Origin: JADYZU01 sp964443055
Lineage (GTDB): Bacteria > Pseudomonadota > Alphaproteobacteria > Rhodobacterales > Rhodobacteraceae
DNA: 5,176 nucleotides
Direction: 5' to 3'
NCBI GenBank assembly: GCA_964443055.1
Contig: CAYUBT010000179.1
Span: 1 to 5,176 of the forward strand
The position numbers and the translations under genes were made by a program. Positions 1 through 4,539 of this stretch are shown piece by piece (within the stretch, counting starts at the first letter, position 1; every line of letters begins with the position of its first letter). The notes below the pieces were generated by a model, which saw only the letters and a program-made list of their open reading frames with translations, was not told the origin of the DNA and did no database searches.

Positions 1-19
1 TCCGGATCCATCGCTCCTT

Positions 20-103
20 CCGTGATTGCAGGCGTCAGCGAAGCAACCCGGTCCTCACGCCGTCTGGGTTGCCGCGTCGACTGACGCCTCCTCGCAATGA
101 CGG
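20..103. repeat. Imperfect palindromic intergenic repeat (REP/MITE-like)
   Basis: The two arms, 20-51 and 64-103, are imperfect reverse complements around a roughly 12-nt centre. Matching blocks are CCGTGATTGC (20-29) against GCAATGACGG (94-103, one mismatch), AGGCGTCAG (30-38) against CTGACGCCT (81-89, perfect), and GCAACCC (43-49) against GGGTTGC (66-72, perfect). The right arm carries small insertions between the blocks. From memory, intergenic repeats with ends like CATTGCGAG and GCAA(C/T)CCAG, folding into long hairpins, are dispersed in many proteobacterial genomes. I infer this is one such element, somewhat decayed. It has no coding capacity and would fold into a long stem in RNA. Confidence 0.6.
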
Positions 104-122
104 TGGGGAAGGGGGGTGCCTG

Positions 123-134
123 TCGCAATGACGG
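123..134 (+). repeat. Direct repeat of the palindrome's terminal motif
   Basis: The 12-mer TCGCAATGACGG occurs exactly at 92-103, where it ends the palindromic repeat, and again at 123-134, 31 bp further on. Its last eight bases, AATGACGG, occur a third time at 325-332. The second copy has no recognisable left arm beside it, so it looks like the end of a truncated second element. Confidence 0.5.
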
Positions 135-311
135 GATTCGCGGGGCTCTTGCGGACCGGATTCCGTCCGCCGCCCGTTCGAGGTCATCACATCACTTCAG
201 GGGAGGATATGAACCTCGCGGCAACATGCGTCCGGATCCCCGGGGCCAAGGCAAAGCGGCCACAGCATGGATGGATTGACGCGAATGTGAGCATTTCGGG
301 ATGCAGCATTG

Positions 312-332
312 CCGTCATTCCCATAATGACGG
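312..332. repeat. Perfect 8-bp hairpin upstream of the SPOR/pseudoprotease gene
   Basis: CCGTCATT (312-319) and AATGACGG (325-332) form a perfect 8-bp stem with a 5-nt loop, CCCAT. The stem matches the terminal motif of the repeat at 20-103, so it may be another repeat remnant. It ends 38 bp before the start codon at 371. The loop and right arm contain CATAAT (322-327), a 5/6 match to a sigma-70 -10 box, but no good -35 lies 16-18 bp upstream. There is no following T-run, so an intrinsic terminator is unlikely. Confidence 0.4.
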
Positions 333-360
333 GCGGCAGCAACATCCTGTTCCCTTGCAC

Positions 361-365
361 GGAAG
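361..365 (+). promoter_or_regulatory. Ribosome binding site deciding the 371 start
   Basis: GGAAG lies 5 nt upstream of the ATG at 371. This spacing, together with the signal peptide starting exactly there, favours 371 over the in-frame upstream starts, which would bury the signal peptide about 85 residues inside the protein. Confidence 0.55.
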
Positions 366-370
366 CCCAG

Positions 371-2110
371 ATGCGCCCCTTGCCGTTCCTCGCCTTCCTG
401 TTCGGTCTTCTTGCCCTCAGCCTCACGCCTGCGCTGGCACAGGAACGCGGCGTCTGGGTCCAGATCGAGGCGCAGCCAAGCCTTGTCGAGGGTCAGGACC
501 GTGCCCGCGCCTATGCGGCGCGGCTGAACGACGTGGCGGGGTTCGCACTCGGCAACGGCTGGTATGCGATCGCCCTCGGCCCCTATTCCCGCGCCCATGC
601 GGGCGTGGTGCTGACCGAATTGCGCCGCGCCTACGAGATTCCGGCGGACAGCTACCTCACCGATGGCGAGAGCTACCGGCAGCAATTCTGGCCCTTCGGT
701 GCAAGCGCAGGCACTGGCCCTGCCCTGCAGCCGGAACCGGCGTTCGCGCCGGAGCCCATTCCCGATCCGGGCCTGCCCGCCCTGCCCGATGAAACACGGG
801 CCGAAGCCCTCGCCTCCGAGGCGCTCCTGTCGCAGGGCGAGAAGGAACGGCTCCAGATCGCTCTGGAATGGGCGGGCAATTATACCGGCGCGATCGACGG
901 ACTTTACGGCCGGGGCACCCGCGCGGCGATGGAGGAATGGCAGCGGCTGCAGGGCCATGACGCGACCGGCGTACTGACCACGGCGCAGCGTGCGGAACTG
1001 ATCGCAGCCTACAACGCCATTCTCGACGGGCTCGACCTTGCGCGCATCCGCGACGATGCGGCCGGGATCGACATCCTCATCCCGCAGGCCATGGTCGAAT
1101 TCGACCGTTACGAGCCGCCCTTCGCACTTTACAATGCCCGCGACGGGGGGGTGGCGCAGGTCATCCTCATCTCCGAGGCAGGCGACAATGCCCGGCTCGC
1201 CGGGCTTTACGAAATCATGCAGACGCTCGAGATCGTCCCCCCCGAGGGGCCGCGCCAGCGGGGGCAATCCTCCTTCACACTCGAGGGAATCGATGGCCGC
1301 ATCCATTCCTTTGCCCAGGCCGAGGCGCGCGACGGCCAGATCAAGGGCTTCGTCCTTGTCTGGCCCGCAGGTGACGAGGAGCGCTTCGCACGGCTTCTGG
1401 CCGAGATGCGGGCCTCCTTTGCGCGCACGGGCGGCGTGCTCGATCCGGCCATCGCCCCGCCTGATGACCAGCAATCCATCGACCTCGTCTCTGGCCTCGC
1501 CATCCGCCAGCCGGTGCGGACGCGGTCGGGTGTCTTCATCAATGACGCGGGTGCGGTCCTGACCAGCGCCGATGCGGTGGCCGAATGCCGCGAGATCACG
1601 GTGGCGGGAGGGCATGAGGCGCGGATCGCGCTTGCGGATGACATGCTCGGGATCGCCGTGCTGACCCCCGTCGACCGCCTCGCCCCCGGCAGGGTCGCGG
1701 CCTTCCAGTCCCAGACGCCCCGACTGCAGTCGCAGGTGGCGGTTGCGGGGTTCCCCTATGGTGCGGCACTGGCGCAGCCGGTGCTGACCTTCGGCACCCT
1801 GGCCGACATCCGCGGCCTCGACGGCGAGGCGGGCCTGCGCCGCCTGTCCCTGCAGGCGCGCGAGGGCGATGCGGGCGGTGCCGTGCTCGACAACGGCGGG
1901 GCGGTGCTCGGGATCCTGTTGCCGACAGCCGATACCAAGGCGCGGACCCTGCCCGCCGACGTGGCCTTCGCGATCGGCGCGGGCGCGATCACGAACGCAC
2001 TCGACGCTGCCGGGATCGCCTACGAGACGACCGACCGCATCTCCTTCGTCGAGGCGGCGGCGCTCACGCGTGCCGCGGCGGCGATGGGGGTGCTGGTGTC
2101 CTGCTGGTAG
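371..2110 (+). CDS. Secreted SPOR / peptidoglycan-binding / trypsin-fold protein, probable pseudoprotease
   Basis: A 579-residue exported protein. Residues 1-23 form a Sec signal peptide (hydrophobic core, ALA before QERG). Residues 27-100 resemble a SPOR glycan-binding domain (VWVQIEAQ, then WYAIALGPY). Residues 115-142 are a Pro/Glu-rich linker. Residues 150-215 form a PG_binding_1-like helical unit (AIDGLYGRGTRAAMEEWQ). Residues 235-355 are a domain I cannot name. Residues 370-550 have a trypsin/HtrA-like fold. The catalytic residues look lost: the His slot reads TSADAV with Asp401, the Ser slot reads GDAGGA with Ala501, and the usual Asp before the IAVL strand is Gly427 (Asp423/424 lie just upstream). 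I infer a periplasmic wall-binding pseudoprotease. I recall close relatives in Rhodobacteraceae annotated as 'serine protease' with the same ending VLVSCW. There are only two cysteines, Cys406 and Cys578. The M48 protease gene follows 90 bp downstream on the same strand. Confidence 0.85.
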   Translation: MRPLPFLAFLFGLLALSLTPALAQERGVWVQIEAQPSLVEGQDRARAYAARLNDVAGFALGNGWYAIALGPYSRAHAGVVLTELRRAYEIPADSYLTDGESYRQQFWPFGASAGTGPALQPEPAFAPEPIPDPGLPALPDETRAEALASEALLSQGEKERLQIALEWAGNYTGAIDGLYGRGTRAAMEEWQRLQGHDATGVLTTAQRAELIAAYNAILDGLDLARIRDDAAGIDILIPQAMVEFDRYEPPFALYNARDGGVAQVILISEAGDNARLAGLYEIMQTLEIVPPEGPRQRGQSSFTLEGIDGRIHSFAQAEARDGQIKGFVLVWPAGDEERFARLLAEMRASFARTGGVLDPAIAPPDDQQSIDLVSGLAIRQPVRTRSGVFINDAGAVLTSADAVAECREITVAGGHEARIALADDMLGIAVLTPVDRLAPGRVAAFQSQTPRLQSQVAVAGFPYGAALAQPVLTFGTLADIRGLDGEAGLRRLSLQAREGDAGGAVLDNGGAVLGILLPTADTKARTLPADVAFAIGAGAITNALDAAGIAYETTDRISFVEAAALTRAAAAMGVLVSCW

Positions 2111-2165
2111 GGAGGCGGTGCGGCACCGGAGCCCGTAGCGGACGTCTGACCCGCCCCGTTCCGCG

Positions 2166-2194
2166 TTGACCGGACCGGCACGCGCGCCCATATC
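2166..2194 (+). promoter_or_regulatory. Candidate promoter for a leaderless M48 transcript
   Basis: TTGACC (2166-2171, 5/6 match to TTGACA) is followed after 17 bp by CATATC (2189-2194, 3/6 match to TATAAT). An alternative -10, TATCTT (2191-2196, 4/6), would give a 19-bp spacer. With the first reading, transcription would begin 6 nt later, at the A of the ATG at 2201. No Shine-Dalgarno sequence is visible before that ATG, which fits a leaderless mRNA. The -10 match is modest, so this remains a prediction. Confidence 0.45.
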
Positions 2195-2200
2195 TTGCCC

Positions 2201-2887
2201 ATGCTGCGTCTGACCCCGATCCTGCTTGCGCTGGTCTATGCCTATATCGCCTGGCGCTTCTCGGCCTGGAAGACCCGGGCCGAGCTTGATTCGCGTTCGG
2301 CCGAGCTGATCGATCCTGCCCTTGCCCCGGTCTTCTCGCGGCTGGCCGAGGCACTCGATGTGCGGCGGCTGAAGGTGCATCTCTACGATATCGAGCCGGT
2401 AAACGGCCTGGCCGCCCCGGACGGGCGCATCTTCATCACTCGCGGCCTGCATGACCAGTTCCGCAAGGGCGCGGTTTCGGCCGAGGAGATCGCCTCGGTG
2501 ATCGCCCATGAGCTGGGCCATGTCTCCCTCGGCCATACCCGCCGCCGCGCCATCGACTTTTCCGGCCAGAACGCCGCGCGGATCGCGCTGGCCAGCGTGC
2601 TGGGGCGGTTCCTGCCAGGCATCGGGCCGATGCTCGCGACATTCGCGGCCAATCTGCTGGCCAAGAAGATGAGCCGCAAGGACGAGCACGAGGCCGACGC
2701 CTATGCCACGGCGCTGCTGATCAAGGCCGGAATCGGGGCCGCGCCGCAGAAAAGCCTGCTGGAAAAGCTCGACCGGATGGCAGGTGCAGGCACCGCACCA
2801 CCCGCCTGGCTCATGACCCATCCGCCTGCCGCCGAACGCATCGCCCGGATCGAGGATAACAGCCGCCGCTGGGGCAACGGCAGCTAG
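2201..2887 (+). CDS. M48-family membrane-anchored zinc metalloprotease
   Basis: A 228-residue protein of the M48 (HtpX/LoiP/Oma1-like) family, zinc endopeptidases that act at or in membranes, often on misfolded or surplus envelope proteins. Residues 4-20 form one N-terminal hydrophobic segment, likely a membrane anchor or uncleaved signal. The zinc motif HELGH is at 103-107, and the third ligand is Glu162 in EHEAD (162-166), the ExxxD motif of the family. A second hydrophobic stretch (about 135-153) precedes it. The family's C-terminal MTHPP motif is at 205-209, followed by an AERIARIE helix. All catalytic residues are intact. It is compact, shorter than HtpX, and lacks TPR repeats. I chose ATG 2201; an in-frame TTG at 2195 would add two residues. 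It follows the SPOR/pseudoprotease gene by 90 bp but seems to have its own promoter. Its stop codon overlaps that of the convergent PIN gene. Its substrate is unknown. Confidence 0.9.
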   Translation: MLRLTPILLALVYAYIAWRFSAWKTRAELDSRSAELIDPALAPVFSRLAEALDVRRLKVHLYDIEPVNGLAAPDGRIFITRGLHDQFRKGAVSAEEIASVIAHELGHVSLGHTRRRAIDFSGQNAARIALASVLGRFLPGIGPMLATFAANLLAKKMSRKDEHEADAYATALLIKAGIGAAPQKSLLEKLDRMAGAGTAPPAWLMTHPPAAERIARIEDNSRRWGNGS

Positions 2888-3414
2888 CCCAATGCGCGCG
2901 CCAGCCTCGGCAGCCGCGCCCTGCGCAGCATGCGTCGCATCGTCCAGTCCTCGCCCGACAGCGCGCGCAACTGTTCCAGTTCCGCCCCGACCACCTCGGC
3001 GACCACTGCGCGTGGCAGGGACAGAAGGAACGTGTCGGGCTCTTCGCGACGAATCCCCTGTTTCTCGAGCAGTCGTACGGGAAAATCGCGGATGTTCATG
3101 GTCAGGATCGCCTCGCATCCCCCAGCGACGGCGGCGGCGAGGACATGGATATCGGCCGGGTCGGGCAGCCAGAGCCCGGCAGGTTCATCCTCGGGGACCG
3201 CAATCCCGGCCTCGGGAAATCGCGCGCGGAGGGCCACTATCTCGCCCCGGACGATGGATTCGTCGCCGGGCGCGTCGCGCAGCACCGCACGGACCCATTC
3301 CTCGAGGATGCGCGCCGACCAGAAGGGCCGGAACAGGCCACGCGCAGCGCAGCCGGTCACAAGGCCGCGCAGCACGGTCGGATAGAGCACATTGGCGTCG
3401 ATCAGGATGCGCAT
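2884..3414 (-). CDS. Stand-alone PIN-domain protein (predicted ribonuclease)
   Basis: A 176-residue PIN-domain protein. PIN domains are Mg2+-dependent RNases, common as VapC toxins. Visible acidic site residues are Asp6 in the start motif ILIDANVLYPT, Glu38/Glu39 in ARILEEW, and Asp85/Asp88 in LPDPADIHVLAAA. The last strand reads ILTMNIRDFP with Asp110. All four positions look occupied, so activity is plausible. A basic C-terminal tail (about 157-176: WTMRR, RRARLPRLARALG) follows the domain, a layout I recall from VapC50-like and the Rhodobacter 'RSP_2648 family' proteins, though I am not certain of that name. The start is ATG 3414, where homologous PIN proteins begin; a GTG lies directly before it. 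There is no strong RBS. No antitoxin gene precedes it: the next 86 bp lead into the divergent eda. It could be a toxin regulated elsewhere or a housekeeping RNase. Confidence 0.85.
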   Translation of the reverse strand: MRILIDANVLYPTVLRGLVTGCAARGLFRPFWSARILEEWVRAVLRDAPGDESIVRGEIVALRARFPEAGIAVPEDEPAGLWLPDPADIHVLAAAVAGGCEAILTMNIRDFPVRLLEKQGIRREEPDTFLLSLPRAVVAEVVGAELEQLRALSGEDWTMRRMLRRARLPRLARALG

Positions 3415-3500
3415 CACCCCGTCACCCGCTTGACCTTGCCGCCGCCGCACCGGAATGTCCCGTCCCGGCGCAGCGCGCGCCGTCACGCGAAGGGACCGCA
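3415..3500. promoter_or_regulatory. Divergent region between the PIN gene and eda
   Basis: This 86-bp gap should hold the control signals for both genes. On the plus strand TTGACC (3430-3435) could be a -35, but 17 bp later only GAATGT (3453-3458) is found, a poor -10. On the minus strand no good promoter is visible. A short minus-strand frame, 3482 down to 3414, has no ATG and ends in TGA overlapping the PIN start codon as TGATG. I do not call it a gene. Confidence 0.3.
3490..3495 (+). promoter_or_regulatory. Ribosome binding site of eda
   Basis: AAGGGA lies 5 nt before the ATG at 3501. The frame stays open for some 200 codons upstream of this ATG, antisense to the PIN gene, so this site and the match to the normal KDPG aldolase N-terminus fix the start. 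Confidence 0.7.
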
Positions 3501-4139
3501 ATGGGACAGGAACAGGCCTCGGGCCGCATGGCCGCGATCTGCGCGCGCGCGCCGGTCATCCCGGTGCTCGTCATCCATGACGCGGGCGTTGCCGTGAAAC
3601 TGGCCCGGGCGCTGGTCGAGGGCGGGCTGCCGGTGATCGAGGTGACGCTGCGCACCCCCGCCGCCCTGCCCGCGATCCGGGCCATGGCGTCGGTCGAGGG
3701 CGCGGTGGTCGGCGCGGGCACGGTGCTGTCGCCCGACGACATGGCGCGCGCGCGCGATGCCGGGGCCTCGTTCGCGGTCTCGCCAGGGGCGACCGACGCG
3801 CTGATCGAATCCGCAGGCGAGCTGCCCTTCCTGCCCGGCGTCGCCACCCCCTCCGAGGCGATGCGCCTGCTGGAACACGGCCTCACCACCGCCAAGTTCT
3901 TTCCTGCCCGCGCCAATGGCGGCCCCGGCGTGCTGTCCGCCTGGGCCGGGCCGCTGCCGCGGATGCGATTCTGCCCGACCGGCGGAATCGGCGCGGCCGA
4001 TGCGGGCGAGTGGCTGTCCCTGCCCAATGTCGCCTGTGTCGGCGGCTCATGGGTCGCGCCGCAGGCAGCCATTGCCGCTGGCGACTGGGTCGGGATCACG
4101 CGGCTTGCCCGCGAGGCTGCGGCGCTGCGGCAGGTCTGA
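3501..4139 (+). CDS. eda: 2-dehydro-3-deoxyphosphogluconate (KDPG) aldolase
   Basis: A cytoplasmic class I aldolase of the Entner-Doudoroff pathway. It splits KDPG into pyruvate and glyceraldehyde-3-phosphate, and family members often also act on 4-hydroxy-2-oxoglutarate. The 212 residues form one TIM barrel, close to the 213 of E. coli Eda. Diagnostic sites are all present: IPVLVI at 20-25; Glu47 in IEVTLRT, the catalytic acid/base; GAGTV at 71-75; SPG at 94-96; the Schiff-base Lys132 in TAKFFPA; FCPTGGI (157-163) and GGSW (181-184) for phosphate binding. No insertions or damage are seen, so I expect full activity. In many bacteria eda directly follows edd (6-phosphogluconate dehydratase). 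Here the upstream neighbour is the divergent PIN gene, and no edd appears on either side within the window. It converges on bolA, 48 bp away. Confidence 0.97.
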   Translation: MGQEQASGRMAAICARAPVIPVLVIHDAGVAVKLARALVEGGLPVIEVTLRTPAALPAIRAMASVEGAVVGAGTVLSPDDMARARDAGASFAVSPGATDALIESAGELPFLPGVATPSEAMRLLEHGLTTAKFFPARANGGPGVLSAWAGPLPRMRFCPTGGIGAADAGEWLSLPNVACVGGSWVAPQAAIAAGDWVGITRLAREAAALRQV

Positions 4140-4187
4140 GCCCCGGCTGCGACCCGGTCCCGGCGGGATGCCCCTTCGGGCCAGATC
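4140..4187. terminator. Convergent gap between eda and bolA, weak hairpin only
   Basis: This 48-bp spacer should contain the 3' ends of both transcripts. The best structure is a 4-bp GCCC/GGGC stem (4170-4181) with a CTTC loop. It lacks a U-tract on either strand, so a classical intrinsic terminator is not supported. Termination may be Rho-dependent or lie inside the opposing gene. Confidence 0.2.
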
Positions 4188-4442
4188 TCACGCCACATCC
4201 AGAGACAGCGCATGGATTCGGCTCATGATCGCCGGGCCGAGAGCCGCGTGGATCGCCCGGTGGCGCTGGATCCGGCTCATCGCGCCCAGCATCGGGGCCG
4301 AGATGTGCACGGCCCAGTGGCTCTCGCCCGAACCGTCGTCGCCGGGATGGCCCTTGTGCAGGTGACTTTCATTCACCACTTCAAGGCGTTCAGGGGAGAA
4401 GGCGGCTTCGAGCGCGGCACGGATTTCGGCTTCAAGGCTCAT
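4188..4442 (-). CDS. bolA: BolA-family protein
   Basis: An 84-residue single-domain BolA protein. The family pairs with monothiol glutaredoxins (Grx4 type) to bind [2Fe-2S] clusters, and some members bind DNA and affect envelope genes and stress morphology. It shows the BolA core: LEVVNESHLHKGH (20-32), the loop PGDDGSGESHWAV (33-45) matching the ESHFKV strand of E. coli BolA, the helix with IQRHRAIHAALG (58-69), and the terminal IHALSL (76-81). The conserved C-terminal His77 and the His in the RHR motif (His61) are candidate cluster ligands. The domain is complete; E. coli BolA is longer only by a C-terminal tail. I chose ATG 4442, served by GGAAAGGA 8 nt upstream; ATG 4451 would overlap that site and add MTR. 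No glutaredoxin gene is in the window. It diverges from the J-domain gene across 97 bp. Confidence 0.93.
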   Translation of the reverse strand: MSLEAEIRAALEAAFSPERLEVVNESHLHKGHPGDDGSGESHWAVHISAPMLGAMSRIQRHRAIHAALGPAIMSRIHALSLDVA

Positions 4443-4450
4443 TCTCGTCA

Positions 4451-4458
4451 TCCTTTCC
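4451..4458 (-). promoter_or_regulatory. Ribosome binding site of bolA
   Basis: On the minus strand GGAAAGGA lies 8 nt before the ATG at 4442. It overlaps the alternative ATG at 4451, which has no usable site of its own at proper spacing. Most of it also forms one arm of a 9-bp inverted repeat whose other arm is at 4511-4519. Confidence 0.6.
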
Positions 4459-4519
4459 GACTTTCGCCCCTTCAATCCCGGCGCATTTGCATTAGACTGT
4501 CCAGCCGAAATCGGAAAGG
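4452..4519. repeat. 9-bp inverted repeat framing the bolA / J-domain promoter region
   Basis: CCTTTCCGA (4452-4460) and TCGGAAAGG (4511-4519) are perfect reverse complements separated by 50 bp. Each of the two divergent transcripts would therefore carry TCGGAAAGG in its leader, in the sense direction. In bolA it forms most of the ribosome binding site. In the J-domain leader it sits 20 nt before the start codon, and a separate AGGGAG acts as the ribosome site. Confidence 0.5.
4491..4498. promoter_or_regulatory. Overlapping divergent -10 candidates for bolA and the J-domain gene
   Basis: On the minus strand TCTAAT (4496-4491) matches TATAAT at 5/6. On the plus strand TAGACT (4493-4498) matches at 4/6. 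They overlap almost completely near the middle of the 97-bp gap and are the most AT-rich spot there. No strong -35 is seen 16-18 bp away for either. If both are real, the two promoters would compete for RNA polymerase. Confidence 0.3.
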
Positions 4520-4527
4520 CCCAGGCC

Positions 4528-4533
4528 AGGGAG
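4528..4533 (+). promoter_or_regulatory. Ribosome binding site of the J-domain gene
   Basis: AGGGAG lies 6 nt before the ATG at 4540, which supports that start. Confidence 0.65.
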
Positions 4534-4539
4534 ACAGAC

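Larger units (their letters stand above)
1..370. other. Leading intergenic region with repeat debris, no supported gene
   Basis: I see no gene here that I would defend. Short frames exist, and the frame of the downstream gene stays open back to 116, but their translations are Arg/Pro-rich and show no family signature. The convincing signal peptide begins only at 371. The stretch holds a palindromic repeat (20-103), a further copy of its terminal motif (123-134) and a hairpin (312-332), each listed separately. The remaining sequence, about 135-311, shows nothing recognisable. A gene end lying left of position 1 cannot be judged. Confidence 0.6.

Noticed and set aside
1..239. Direct repeat TCCGGATCC at 1-9 and 231-239
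   Set aside because: Only 9 bp, itself nearly palindromic, and with no shared flanks. Chance is likely in GC-rich DNA, so I do not call it a target duplication.
116..370. N-terminal extension of the SPOR/pseudoprotease frame from 116
   Set aside because: It would place the signal peptide about 85 residues inside the protein and would translate through repeat sequence. ATG 371 has a ribosome site and begins the signal peptide.
2111..2165. Terminator after the SPOR/pseudoprotease gene
   Set aside because: GGTGC/GCACC at 2117-2127 would leave a one-base loop and has no T-run. I see no usable hairpin.
197..3118. A 973-codon open frame on the minus strand running across the SPOR-protein gene and the M48 gene
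   Set aside because: Its translation is rich in Arg, Gly, Ala and His with no recognisable domain, and it is antisense to two genes with clear motifs. High-GC codon bias removes stops from such shadow frames.
2892..3500. Upstream extension of the eda frame by 203 codons
   Set aside because: It is antisense to the PIN gene, Arg/Pro-rich, and absent from the normal 212-residue KDPG aldolase.
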